64,000 nucleotides of DNA from contig NC_009068.1 in assembly GCF_000209165.1 (NCBI RefSeq), positions 2,666,001-2,730,000 on the forward strand. Direction: 5' to 3'. The notes under the pieces were generated by a model, which was given only the letters and a program-made list of their open reading frames with translations, did not search any database and was not told the DNA's origin. Shown in pieces: positions 51,101 to 61,600 of this stretch. Each line of letters opens with the position of its first letter. The first letter of the stretch is position 1. The DNA is from Scheffersomyces stipitis CBS 6054 (lineage: Eukaryota > Ascomycota > Pichiomycetes > Serinales > Debaryomycetaceae). A program made the position numbers and the translations under genes.

Positions 51101-51438
51101 AAGATGAAGATGAAGAAGACGCTGAAATTGAAGACGATGAAATTCCAGAATTTGACGAAGAAGAAGGAGAAATATTTGGTATCAACTCTGAAGACGAATT
51201 GAATGATTCTGAAGTTGAGATCAAGATGCTTGGTGACTTCGATGAGGACGACTCAGAAGAAGAAGTGCAAGAGGAAGTGAAGCCCAAGAAAAAATCCAAG
51301 AAGCGTAGCAAATCTGACGACAGCGAAGACAAGAAGGACAACAAGAAGAAGAAGACCAAGTTGAGCAGCTTGCCTGTTTTTGCTTCTGTGGATGATTATT
51401 CGCAATATTTGCAATCGGATGATGAGGATTACAGTTAG
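48172..51438 (+). CDS. MAK21: Ribosome biogenesis protein Mak21/Noc1
   Basis: 1088-residue nucleolar protein of the CBF/Mak21 family, an essential factor for early 60S precursors that works with Noc2. The N-terminus is basic, followed by a long acidic stretch (about residues 135-215) made of runs of Glu and Ser-Glu repeats, then the conserved start of the helical repeat region at RTDWYNVTL (about 241-249). The CBF domain lies around residues 600-850 (FPFSNLPNEVF, LDSRLVNSSKQGIYLNLLYK). A second acidic region (about 915-1040) and a Lys-rich tail close the protein. The length is close to S. cerevisiae Mak21 (1025). The acid tracts come from GAA/GAG repeats in the DNA and may vary in length. Confidence 0.93.
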   Translation: MDTSKLNLSSLRDKISNKLGSLAGSKNQKKNKRASGKDDKSIKVNETKPKDSEKKLKKTEKSKVGESEAEVLRREALALGATEEDLAMLSGVEEGEDSEQEFDVSDAKLDKAFGDDLTNFMKGIGLGNGEAVVVDDDEEEEIPELVEIAEEEEEEEEEEEEEEEEEEEEEQEEENVEIKESVEESESESESESESESESESEESDDDVEVEEKEIKKVTATSDKVTNVASVSGKKLSIPIRTDWYNVTLTKKDPQEVVDRFARERLYERAKKLVDSENKLYLEEFASNNSQKKFLSQILSDGTLNDKISALTLLIQEAPLHNIKALDTLVGYCEKKSRTAALQSINALKDLLLNGVLPDRKLYAFDKQPNLSKSNTDAELAAYYFEDIVKKHYFKLVSILEILSHDPILHVRMNVVSHIFDLLKAKPEQEANLLRLGVNKLGDIDNKVASKTSYQILQLEQAHPAMKKIISDSVIDIVFKNNSDYHAQYYSITTLNQTILTRQEDELANALIKTYFALFEKILVETDGKTEGKGEDKVLGKTEKGRKNNRKNFKKGKKGGKSVKQEPKSESEIIEEKNTRLFSALLTGLNRAFPFSNLPNEVFQKHLDTLFKITHSSNFNTSVQALVLVNHIITQQLLDSNRYYRTLYESLLDSRLVNSSKQGIYLNLLYKSLKNDSSTERVLAFVKRILQVCAHWLNVGAISGMLFLLMELSKTFPQILDLSIDISSRPDPEEVEGEEKKVETEDDSEYDPRKRDPKFANADKSSLWELGQFLHHYHPTIAVYASSLLEGKNDQPKPDLGLFTLSHFLDRFVYRNAKQKPATKGSSIMQPLGGVHTGSLLVKATGVQSTEVPANTEDWLTKKAKDIRPDEQFFHQYFTTKKDKLRGKKQDNEAEEIDEAELEAMGDDEIWKALVKSRPEVEEGSDEDEGFSFDEEDFSDLSDDEEVDDSEKVNFLDDEAEEQEEEEQEEEEEEEIEDEDEEDAEIEDDEIPEFDEEEGEIFGINSEDELNDSEVEIKMLGDFDEDDSEEEVQEEVKPKKKSKKRSKSDDSEDKKDNKKKKTKLSSLPVFASVDDYSQYLQSDDEDYS
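48620..48780 (+). repeat. GAA/GAG and TCTGAG-type repeats in MAK21
   Basis: Trinucleotide-type repeats coding for Glu runs, then hexanucleotide Ser-Glu repeats, within the first acidic region of MAK21. Length changes here would stay in frame. Confidence 0.8.
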
Positions 51439-52913
51439 ACTATTATTATATATCCTGAAAAAAATATCAGATTATAGACGCAGGACTTGTATTGTAGCGT
51501 AAATAATAGCAGTAACTGCGCCGGATATGTGTCTGTCGCTGGATTGTCTTCAAAATAGTTCTCCTCATCTGCAAAATGCAAGTGGAATGGGTTTCCATTG
51601 CATGAGGATTTAGGTAAAGTCAGGCTTCTCTCCATCTCGAGGTGATTCCAGAAGGAGGCCGGTACTCAGACGATTTATGGGTTTGCCACATCTAAGTGGT
51701 TTAAAAGCTGATGTTCAGATCGACGGAGACGATCACAAGATATTTTTGCGAAGTTGGGCAGTTGCAGTACAGACAGAATGTGCTCACGGGATAGATAGGA
51801 AAGAATAGGAGAATTGCCATGTAACGATAAGTGGCACTGGGCACTGAAATTACACTAGAAAACACCAAAAGGGGCGCATTGGAAACAATCAATTATACCC
51901 GGCTAGATGGTCGCCGCTAAGGTTATCGGACCATGGAGATTATTACCAGATCCATAGTGCCAGCACAGAGCTCGCTCCCCCTTATTTCCAGAGAGGAGGC
52001 TCAGGCATACAACCCGGGCTGAAGGTCATTCCTTTGACTTCCGTAACGGAACAGTCCGTGTTCTTTACATGGACCTGTTTAAAATAACGGTTGTCGTGTC
52101 TTGCCAGGACAGATTGGTTAGAAGAGAATATGAGTGAGGCGGTGGGCAAAAGGAATAATAAAGAAAAAAGCACCAGACTTTCGTGAAACAGCCAAAAATT
52201 CGGAAATCTGGCACCGGATTCTGAGTAGCACTCCTAATCTAAACTAACATTGGCTCATAAGCAAAACACAAGTGCTGTTATCTTCTGGTGAAGATAAAAC
52301 GATTCCTAAACTCTTCCCTCTCCTTCTCCTGTTAGACTTCCCCACATACAAGTTAAACTTTCTTCCTTGCACATCTGAGTTTCGACTACACGTAAATGCA
52401 TTTACGCTTAGAATTGCTGTGGTTCGATCCCTTTTGTTTCAATTGTGGGCAAAAAATATATTAATTTACCCATTTCCTCTCGTCTCTCGCCCAATAGTAT
52501 TCTCCTGGTAGGTTTGCGCTCCTTTTATCATGGCTGCTGTCACAAAGGTTTGACAGGAATGAAGACAAGTGGAAAACGGCCCAAAAAATATTTGAATTTC
52601 TTTTTCTTTTTCCGAGAAAATAAAAAACTTTGTAGTTTATCCTCTTCCTCTCCACATTTACTTATAGTACTTCGGTTTGGTATTGTTTCAACCATTTTCT
52701 TCCCTGTTCCCATTTCGGGCCAATAACTCACGAACCACCAGCCCGTGTCACATATATACCACGAAAGCCTGAAAATTTTCGTGTTCTAATTTAACCATAT
52801 CTTCTTTGGTTCTTTTCAAGAGGTTCTTTTCCGGTGGTTCATTTTCCACTGTAGTTTTACTTAATCCTATCTAGGCCCTCTAATAAGCAGCATCCATTCA
52901 CCTTAATCCCAAG
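51439..52913. other. Intergenic region MAK21-RAS2
   Basis: 1.47 kb holding the MAK21 3' flank and the RAS2 promoter. A possible tRNA B-box near 52421-52431 has no partner arms. ORFs of 60-93 codons are low complexity. No gene is supported. Confidence 0.5.
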
Positions 52914-53756
52914 ATGAGCCAGTGGATCGACAGCTTGAAGGTTCTCCTGAATAAATACGACATCTGCGTTCTTGGAGAAGAAAACTGCGGCAAGTCGTCG
53001 CTCATTTTGCATTACCTTCACAACAAGTTCATCGAAGGACTTGACTCTTCTATCGAAGACCTCTACACCAAGCCCGTAAGCTTGGGAGGCATTTATCATG
53101 AGATAACTATCTTGGATACAACATCTCTTCTGGACAGTTACTCAACATCTCGTCGAACCCAGATTTTGAACACATCTACTATCCTTTTCATCTATGCCAT
53201 CAACAACCACGAATCGTTCACAGCCATCGAAGACACCATAGAAAGAATTCAGCATATACGACCCCAACTCCCTCCGATGGTTATTGTAGCTACGAAATGT
53301 GATTTGGAGGGTCAACGTCAAGTTTCGTATGAAGAAGGTCAGGAATTTGCTGAAAGAGCTGGTGCCATAGCCTTTGTCGAATGCTCTTCCTTGTTGGGAA
53401 TAGGTATTTCGGAAGCTTTCCAGCCTCTCGTCAAGTATGTAGTAGATCGTAAGATAGAGGAGCAGAAACAAGACGACAAGAGCCAGAGCCAGCAAGTAGC
53501 TGATGCTTCAGAAATCGAAGAAACTCCTGAAGTTGTCGGACAAGGAAAGAGCAGTGGGAATGACATCTTGGAACAAGAAAAACTGAATGTGAATCCGACA
53601 AAATCTGATGGCTCCAATAATACTGTGGGAGCGGACAAGACTCTTACTAATAAGAGCGAGGGCTCAGATGTCAAGGTGAGAAAGATTAACCGTGATATTC
53701 CTTCTCAGGCCAAGAAAGAAGAAATTGCAAAGAGTGGCTGTTGCACCATAATCTGA
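52914..53756 (+). CDS. RAS2: Divergent Ras-family GTPase, Ras2-like
   Basis: 280-residue small GTPase with a C-terminal CaaX box (CCTII, last Cys farnesylated or geranylgeranylated, the one before it possibly palmitoylated). The P-loop is GEENCGKSS (21-29), switch I DSSIEDLY (44-51), switch II DTTSLLD (68-74), the guanine-specificity motif TKCD and the ECSS motif near 150. Measured against human Ras, Gly12 is Glu, Gly13 is Asn, Thr35 is Ser, Gly60 is Ser and Gln61 is Leu, so the residues needed for GTP hydrolysis are lost. The tail (about 180-270) is long, charged and low in complexity. It matches the odd second Ras of Candida (Ras2) better than Ras1 or Rsr1; recalled C. albicans gene order also places RAS2 beside PKC1. 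Confidence 0.75.
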   Translation: MSQWIDSLKVLLNKYDICVLGEENCGKSSLILHYLHNKFIEGLDSSIEDLYTKPVSLGGIYHEITILDTTSLLDSYSTSRRTQILNTSTILFIYAINNHESFTAIEDTIERIQHIRPQLPPMVIVATKCDLEGQRQVSYEEGQEFAERAGAIAFVECSSLLGIGISEAFQPLVKYVVDRKIEEQKQDDKSQSQQVADASEIEETPEVVGQGKSSGNDILEQEKLNVNPTKSDGSNNTVGADKTLTNKSEGSDVKVRKINRDIPSQAKKEEIAKSGCCTII

Positions 53757-54003
53757 ATATCAATTGTGAAAACTAATAGCTTTATTAGATGATACTAGTT
53801 GAGTCTCAATTGAACTTCAACTCTAATTGTCTAAATTTCATCAACTGAACTTCATTAGCTGAACTTCAAACGAAGCATCATTTCTACATATCCATCATTT
53901 GTAATATAGAATTTAATAGACATGAAATGCATTTAAAGCACAAACACGTACAACACTAATCCAAACATTATATAGGACGCTATCAGATTATACAACCTCA
54001 ACA

Positions 54004-57000
54004 CTATATAGAAGCATTATCCGAGACATGCGAAAACCCTCTGAACTGCTCTTGCATCTCGCTAGTTAACACTGTCTCCACCGGAGTAAGACGAGGAGTC
54101 TCAGAAGTGAACTCCTGGTCGAAATTAGAGTAGTCGTGTTCGGAGTTGATCTCAGGTAAATATGGAGCGGGAATTCTACAATGGAACACATCGTCGAAGT
54201 TCACATCCTGGAAATAGGGATGGTCCATGATTTCCTCAGCATCCCTTTCACTGCTACCCAATCTTGTATTTGGATCCTTGGTAAGCAAGGCTTGCAAAAC
54301 TAGCACAGTTTGACGTGGCATGCTGATTGGATACTTTACGTCATCATGTTCAATTGCGTTGAAGATTTCATCTTCATCATCACCTTTGAATGGAGATTGA
54401 CACAAAAGCATTTGGAATAACAACACTCCAAATGCCCACCAATCTACACTTCTATCGTATGGTTTTCCTGCAATAATTTCCGGAGCCATGAACTCAGGTG
54501 TACCACAGAAAGTACCAGTAGTACTCTTGTGCCACATATTTTCTTTACATAAACCATAGTCACCGATCTTGATATGGCCCTTGGTAGTTAACAAGATGTT
54601 ATCCAACTTCAAGTCACGGTATACGATCCCGTTATCGTGGAAATACTTCAAACCCAACATCACTTCACACGCGTAGAATTTGGCTCTCTTGGCTGAAAAT
54701 CTCGATTTCTGGATGTGCCACATCAAGTCACCTCCGGGGATGTACTCCATGACAAAGTAGATACGATTTTCCGTTTGGAAACAACAATGCAAGTTCAATA
54801 AGAATGGATGCTTCTCCTTGTTGGCTGTTAAGAACACTCTCTTTTCGGACTTCACACTGTCAGCTTCGTCGTTCTTCACAATAAAGTCCTTCTTTAGCAC
54901 CTTGATAGCACACAAAGACTGCGTATGTCTGGATTCAGCCAACATGACCTTACCGAAGTTACCTTTACCCAAAACAGCCAAGAACTGGAAATCATCCAAT
55001 CCTACCTTTCTACGACGACGCTTAGACTTATGAGGAGAAGGCTTATGAGGTTCCACTTTTGAATCTTTACGCTCATGTTTGTGTTTAGCAACTGCAGCGT
55101 CTTCATTCCTGGCCTCTTGATAATATTCTTGGCCTGAATAGTGACCATCTGGAGCAATATACTGTTGTGAGTTCTTATTATTATAGTCAAAATTAGTGAA
55201 ATCACTAACTGGCTCCTGATTTTCAAATGGATTTTGTAGAGGTTCTTCTTCAGAAGCCCTGGCATTAAATTGTGTAGGTCTTGCGTAGGGATCTTGCAAA
55301 ACCGGTTGTTCTTGACGTTGGAAAGCGTGTTCATCCATTTGGTGATCATATGATGGTTGAGCTTGTTCAAGTTGTTGATGTCCAAAATCAATTGAAGGTG
55401 GCGCTTTTCTGTGTCCCTGTTGGTGGTATGGTGTATCTACAGGCTCCTGGAACTTGTTTGTCGTTTCCGTTGGCAATCTAGAATCGTATTCCTTGTCCAT
55501 TTCTTCGTCAGAAGGTTCGATTTCTTCTGTTCTTGATTCCGTTGAAGATTTGGAAGGTACTACAAACGAATCATCATATGGTGCGGGCTGTTGCTTTTCA
55601 ACCGGAACAGGTTGAAATTGTTTGCGTGCACGTACAGCTGGAGCCTTGACTGTTGGTTTTGTAGACTTGATAGTCATCAAAATCTTGTTAGCCATCTCCA
55701 TGGACATACCACAAAAGTCGGGAACCAAGTGGGTACAATGAGCGTGACACATAACTCCACATTCAGTACACTTCCGAACGTTTTTTCGACCCCAAGGCAA
55801 GATGTAGCCACAGTGACAACACCATTTAGTACCACGATTGGCCACTGGCTCGAATCTGTGAGGGATACGATGGTTCAACTTGGTCTCGTCGTCAATATCA
55901 GTACTAGACTTGGAGATACACTTGGTAACCACCTTTTGGTAGCACTTTTTGTGGCAGAGGAACTTACAATCTTGACATTGATAACCGGTATAACGCAAAA
56001 ATTCCCCACAAAGAGCACAGCACATGATGTTGTAGAACTGCTTCTGGACAAACTGATGGCCGTGTTGTTCAAATACTTCCTCTTTCTTCTGACGGATGGC
56101 ACCATGACGGCCAAGACCTCCCATGAATTGCTTGCCTTGATTGTTGGTCTTTTCAAAGCCTACAACCACCAAGATCTGGCCCACGGGCTCTAGACTCAAC
56201 CAGGTATTGATCTGAATCTTCAGACCATTGGCTGTTTCATCAGTAGCAACTATTGTAGACGATCCCGAAGGAGTCCCATTTGCGCTATTAGATTGAAAGG
56301 GTGCGGTAGAATTGAAACTGGCTCCAGAAGCATCTGCTGCGCGTCCCGGGAGAGTGAAATTGGTATTTGTCTGAGACAAATTTGAAGCTGAGAGCCAGCC
56401 ACTTGAGCCCAACTCATTTGCTACCTTCTTTTTACGAATTTCTTCGGTGATGTCAGTGAGCAAAGCCCAGTTCACAGCCACAGGGACCAAGCTGCTACCA
56501 GACTTGTCAAACACCGAAAATTCTAGCTCGTTTCCCTTATCGACATCAATGGTGAACTCTTCGTTCCATTTGTCGGATCTAGAAGCCTTTGTCCGGGCTT
56601 TTTCAACGTCGTCAACTTTGATAACAATTATGGATTCCGGTTTCTTGGAGAACATTGGCGAAGCAATATGGTCTACGTCTCGAATACACGTGATTCCTAC
56701 CGTCAACTTCCCTGAGAGTGGCTTTCTGGCATGTTTGGGTGTGCTAACAATCTCGAAGTCACGTGTAATGTCTTCCACATCGATATGCATGTTCTGGTAC
56801 TTCTTCAAAGCTTTGTTCAACAACAGGATCCTCTGGTCGCTTTCCACTTTTCCACCTTCAGCAGCATTACTGGACGACTTGTCACCGTCCATCAAATACA
56901 AGTGTGAAATCTTCTGGTTAGCCTCACGGTACTGATTTTCCACCTGGAGCTTGAACTGCAACTGTTGAAGCATATGCTGGATCTTGTGACCCAACGACGG

Positions 57001-57291
57001 ACAGTCGTATTTGATCAAGTCGAATCTGGAGTAAATCGGCTTGTTCTCAGGAAGTGGGAGCCCGCCGTTCTTGTCAGGTGATCCGCCGTACTCTTTTTGC
57101 AAAGTGAGTTTGGCCAAAGTCTCTTCAAGATAGTTGATGTTAGACTGGGTCTCCCTAATCTGGGTGTTACATCTTTGGATCACTTCAGCGTTGGTTGTGT
57201 TTTTTTTGAGGGCTTGAAAGCCCAGAATGAGGTTTCTCTCACGCTCGATCTTGCCGCGGATATCAGACAAGACTTCTTCGCTTTTGGACAT
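54004..57291 (-). CDS. PKC1: Protein kinase C, cell-wall integrity
   Basis: 1095-residue kinase at the head of the cell-wall integrity MAP kinase pathway, activated by Rho1. Domain order is that of fungal Pkc1: two HR1 Rho-binding coiled coils (about 1-65 and 95-180), a C2-like domain (about 190-300), a pseudosubstrate GRHGAIRQKK (394-403, Ala in place of the target Ser/Thr), two C1 zinc fingers (412-458 and 478-527), a Gln/Pro-rich linker, and the AGC kinase domain (about 765-1025) with GKGNFGKV, YRDLKLDN, DYG instead of DFG as in yeast Pkc1, and the activation loop TFCGTPEFMAPE. The C-terminal hydrophobic motif FRGFSH is intact. Length and layout match S. cerevisiae Pkc1 (1151). The codons from about 54004 to 55020 contain no CTG. 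Confidence 0.97.
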   Translation of the reverse strand: MSKSEEVLSDIRGKIERERNLILGFQALKKNTTNAEVIQRCNTQIRETQSNINYLEETLAKLTLQKEYGGSPDKNGGLPLPENKPIYSRFDLIKYDCPSLGHKIQHMLQQLQFKLQVENQYREANQKISHLYLMDGDKSSSNAAEGGKVESDQRILLLNKALKKYQNMHIDVEDITRDFEIVSTPKHARKPLSGKLTVGITCIRDVDHIASPMFSKKPESIIVIKVDDVEKARTKASRSDKWNEEFTIDVDKGNELEFSVFDKSGSSLVPVAVNWALLTDITEEIRKKKVANELGSSGWLSASNLSQTNTNFTLPGRAADASGASFNSTAPFQSNSANGTPSGSSTIVATDETANGLKIQINTWLSLEPVGQILVVVGFEKTNNQGKQFMGGLGRHGAIRQKKEEVFEQHGHQFVQKQFYNIMCCALCGEFLRYTGYQCQDCKFLCHKKCYQKVVTKCISKSSTDIDDETKLNHRIPHRFEPVANRGTKWCCHCGYILPWGRKNVRKCTECGVMCHAHCTHLVPDFCGMSMEMANKILMTIKSTKPTVKAPAVRARKQFQPVPVEKQQPAPYDDSFVVPSKSSTESRTEEIEPSDEEMDKEYDSRLPTETTNKFQEPVDTPYHQQGHRKAPPSIDFGHQQLEQAQPSYDHQMDEHAFQRQEQPVLQDPYARPTQFNARASEEEPLQNPFENQEPVSDFTNFDYNNKNSQQYIAPDGHYSGQEYYQEARNEDAAVAKHKHERKDSKVEPHKPSPHKSKRRRRKVGLDDFQFLAVLGKGNFGKVMLAESRHTQSLCAIKVLKKDFIVKNDEADSVKSEKRVFLTANKEKHPFLLNLHCCFQTENRIYFVMEYIPGGDLMWHIQKSRFSAKRAKFYACEVMLGLKYFHDNGIVYRDLKLDNILLTTKGHIKIGDYGLCKENMWHKSTTGTFCGTPEFMAPEIIAGKPYDRSVDWWAFGVLLFQMLLCQSPFKGDDEDEIFNAIEHDDVKYPISMPRQTVLVLQALLTKDPNTRLGSSERDAEEIMDHPYFQDVNFDDVFHCRIPAPYLPEINSEHDYSNFDQEFTSETPRLTPVETVLTSEMQEQFRGFSHVSDNASI

Positions 57292-58605
57292 GATGGAATA
57301 GAATATGTGGATATCAATATAGAACGAACGATAAATAGGAATTCAGTAATTGAATATGAGAAGATAGTGAGTGAGATGAATAACAGACTAATAATGAAAG
57401 TTATTTTAAATTGAAATTCAATTCAGTATTATGAATAGTGGTGAAACAATATCAACAATAATCAATATCAGTAAGATCAGAAAATAACACGAATCAAATC
57501 ACAGATCGTAAGATAATGGCAGATCAATTCTCCAGAAATAATCCAATTCTTGCAAGCTCAGACAGATCTTTCTCTCCAAGTCAAGCTTTCAATTCAGAAT
57601 AACAAGTTTCGATCTTTCCTAACAAAAAGAACCAAGATCAAAGCAATTGTTGTTGCGATTCGCAGGATCAAAGCAAATCAGTCAAAAAAACAAAATACAC
57701 TTTGAATGAAATCACAAACAAGTCAATAGTTTGGATCACGTGTTCGTTCTCTGATGGGACCAGTTTTATAGACCCACACAGTTGTATATGGCTCCGCCGT
57801 GCAATAGGCTGATTCAAAGACGTTTGCAACGACAAAGAAACACTGGAGAATTGGAAAGTGCCTTATCCCGATTTTGCTGTTTGTGTGTGTTGACGATTTT
57901 TCCATAAATAGCGCATACCTCACGTGATTCAAGGGTCTTTATTGGAAGGTATATACAGTCCTTGATTTTAAATATATACCGATTTCCCTTAGATATAAGT
58001 CTTTTTCTTTCTCCAAGTACAACAGAAGGAGATAACTGATAAATTATATACCATAAAGAACGACATCTGAGAATGCTACTTGTATTGTCAATTTTATCTT
58101 TTTTTCCATATTTTGTTTCTACAGTTGGGACCAATCTATTCTCGGTTTTGACTTTCTGGAAAATCCTCCTGTATAATTATCGTCAGGTTTTCTGATTTGA
58201 ATAGGATAGCTTCATTATACTGCTATGGAATCTTGTGTATAATTTTACTAGAGCTAATCTTTGATTGTTCCATTGCGTTAGCTATCTATGGAAATTTTTG
58301 AAACTGTTACTCTACATTTTCAAGTTTTGATTCTATAAATTTATGCAAATATTCAACTAAATTGATTATAATTTATGTACATTATTCTATTTCTCTGAAT
58401 AAGATCTTAACCTCTCCGTGAGAATGGTACTCAATTAAGCTAACTAAACCAACTTCCCTGCGCCATAATTCTACAGTATTGGAGAGTCTACTATTTTGCT
58501 ATTTTATGTATTCTGTTCTATTAATTATTCCAAGCAAATAGGAACAATACTACAGTCTCACCATGAATTAAATGTGCATTTTGAAGTATTCTGTTAATTT
58601 GCAGA
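57292..58605. other. PKC1 upstream region and SEA4 3' flank
   Basis: 1.3 kb containing the PKC1 promoter. Two CACGTG sites lie at 57737-57742 and 57921-57926, near short AT-rich runs. No gene or RNA is supported. Confidence 0.5.
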
Positions 58606-61600
58606 TCATTTACTGTTACATCTACAATTACAATCCGGAACAGGACAAACGTAGTGCTTGGAAAACCACTCCTCAGCATGATGTGCATGGCAGCCATGGT
58701 TGCAGCTAGAGCAGAAACTGAACCACTCTCTAAATCTGTTTTCGATTTTGTTGGCCAATGTGACTTCCTGGATTTTCTCGGATGGCTCCAATGGAAGAGG
58801 TGTACCCAAGGTAAGCAAACAAACAGAACAACGAGGAAGCGGAGCACCACAATGAGGACAAGCAGCAATGTCATTTGTAGCCAGTTTGCTACTATTATTG
58901 TTGTGGTGGTTCATTTTGTTGAATTGTTTGATGATTGCCTGAGGGTTCGAACCAGGAAGACTGTTGGAGTTAGTTGTCTTCGATTTTGATAAATTCTTGT
59001 TACATCTGGAGCACTGTAAGTAAACCTGCTTTGGCGAAGGTTTAATGGTCGAAGTGCCAGCGGCATTCTTGGAAAGCTTAGTACGAGCTACATCAAATTT
59101 GGCTCGTACACTAAAGAGTCCCCAACTGTTCAACAAGCTTCTGTAACAATCAATCCAATGCCTTACTCGTTCGTCGGAGAAATACCTGGGGCTCCCAAAC
59201 GCGGCAATCAATGCTGCAGTCTGGACATCGCTGGTTCTATCTACATAGCTCTGCAACAAGTCGATTCCTCGAGGTGTAATTCCGGTCAAAATGAGCCCTT
59301 CCAATTCGCCTTTGTTGACTACAGTATCGGCGATTCTGTGTAAGTAAACATTCAAGTCCTTATCTGAAAGGAACCTGAGGGCTACACCTAGTCTTTCTCT
59401 CAACGGCAACGAATGTTCATCAAGCACGTCCCACCAGTCATTGTCTGCAATAAACGCAAAAATGGCTCTGAGATATGGATCGTCCAACTCTGAAGCCATC
59501 TTCCGGCATTGGTCTTTCCACGGACTATTAACGTTGGAATCTTTGTATGCCAAATAACCAGCTACAGCCGTAGACATCAATCGCAATCTTTCCTTTTTCG
59601 CATTGGCAAGAATTTCAATAGCTTTAGGCACATCGCCATGGAAAACTGCCCAACCAGCAGCTTTTTCTGAGTATCCTAAAGAAATCAAAATATTCAATTT
59701 CTCCTCAAATTCACTATCTGCCAAATACCACCCAGAGACAATTAAACAAAGTTTCCGTTGCGCCTTTTTTTCGCTGTTACTAGCGATATTGATACCAGCT
59801 GTCTTCTTTCCCTTAGATGAAACAATAGACTTGACAGCATGGGAAAACCAGCCATCGGTTATTAGACCCGCTTCAGGCACAGACCGTTTCTGGTTATCCA
59901 TTTCTTTTACTCCTTCCCAGATTCCCAATACTCCCTGATACCCCAAGTCAATCCCTTCGGAGATCATGGTACCCTTTTCCAAGGACTTCTTAGCCAACCC
60001 CAACCACTTCCAGGTGTTCCTCAAGAAAAGTTGACTGTTGAGAGAGTCCAAGTCTTCCAAAACGCGAATGTTTCTGTCGCAATCGACACCATAGCCTAGT
60101 ATTGCTCTTTTTCTTATTGTGGAGCAGATGTCGCTATGTATAACAGCCGATGCATCAAGAATATCGTTTAAATGTATATCTACTTCAAGATCGCCAAAGT
60201 TGTATCTATTGGCATTATCAGCTTCATAAGGAGCAATGGCACTTTCATCATCTACAGTGGACTCAATATCTTCGGAAAACTCTGCCTCGCTGTACTTTCT
60301 TGTTTCGTCAATAATGCCTAGATCAGCGAGTTTGTTAACTACGGAGTTTCCACGATTCGATGCTGTCTGAGCCATAGCAGCAGCTTCTGCTCGCACCTTA
60401 GCTAGTTCCTCCTGATCCGAAAACTTGGTCAATGTTCCCTCAGGTCCAGCGATTGTAAACTCGTTAAGAGAGTTGAAATCAAGGGACTCAATGCATTCTA
60501 CAGCTGGCATTCTAAACACCGAACCGGATTGGCGCATACATACGAAATTAGTTGAAGTAGCAGATGTGATATCTGGCGAATAATCAAACGAAACTACACG
60601 TTCATAGTCTGTCTTTACATCCAATACTAGTGACACAAATAGAGACTCATCAGTAGGTTTGTATAGTTGTTGCGATTGTTGTTGCAAGCTGGCAAGAGTA
60701 GGATTACTCTCCCTAGAACTCTTCTCCGAGATTGAGGTTGAGCTGGTTGCTGGAACTATGCCTGTATTCCATCTTCTAATCAAATCTCCGTTGAATATAG
60801 CTGAAAACTCACCTTTTCTGATAGTAGAATATCGTACACAAGGATTCTGGTTCTTTCGAGAAGTTGAATCATTGAGTAATTTTACGAATTGCAATACTGG
60901 AGTTTCGGTGATGACATTTCCTGACGTGAGAGGACCTTTAGGTTTAACCGCCGTATTCGATGTCAATTTCCGTCTATCCCAAATGGCTAAAGAACCATCT
61001 TCACTGAACGACAGAAACAAATGGGTTCGGAAATGGTCTACTGCTAAACCCAACGTACATTTTGTCGCCATCTGGAAAATCGGCTGGTCCACACGTAGGT
61101 CTATTTCACGCAAAAATTTGTATGAACCACAGAGTATACTGCCTTCTCTGTCAGGATAGAATATAGACAGCAAGATAGCCTCATTGGGTAAGTATGTAGC
61201 CACAGGTCTTTTTATATGCTCATTAGTACTGTTTCGTGAGTAATGCTCGATGTTCCAAATTTGCAACGAATTGTCCTGACGGCCCTTGTCAAAACCTGCT
61301 ACTATTAAGTTACTGCTGTTGAAGGAAATCGCATTACATGGACGATTCTGTTTGGGTCTCAATTTGAGAATCGACGAGTTGTTAGAATTGATGTCGAAGA
61401 TAGAGATGTTTCCGGAAATGGAACCGACTCCAGTTATCCCTCGGTTAATCATCGAGTACGACGAACATTGTATGTTTTCGAACCCCGTTCGGCTGTTCAA
61501 CTTGATCAAGTCATTGGACTCGATCCCTGGGTCTTCATGATTAGTCTGGTAGAGAAGGACTTCGTCTCCAATTGGATTCACAGCAAGAAACTGCTGCTCG

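Noticed and set aside
50712..51359. 215-codon Ser-rich ORF antisense to the MAK21 C-terminus
   Set aside because: Again a mirror of GAA/GAG-rich coding DNA.
52421..52431. B-box-like GGTTCGATCCC
   Set aside because: There is no A-box at the right distance and no cloverleaf.
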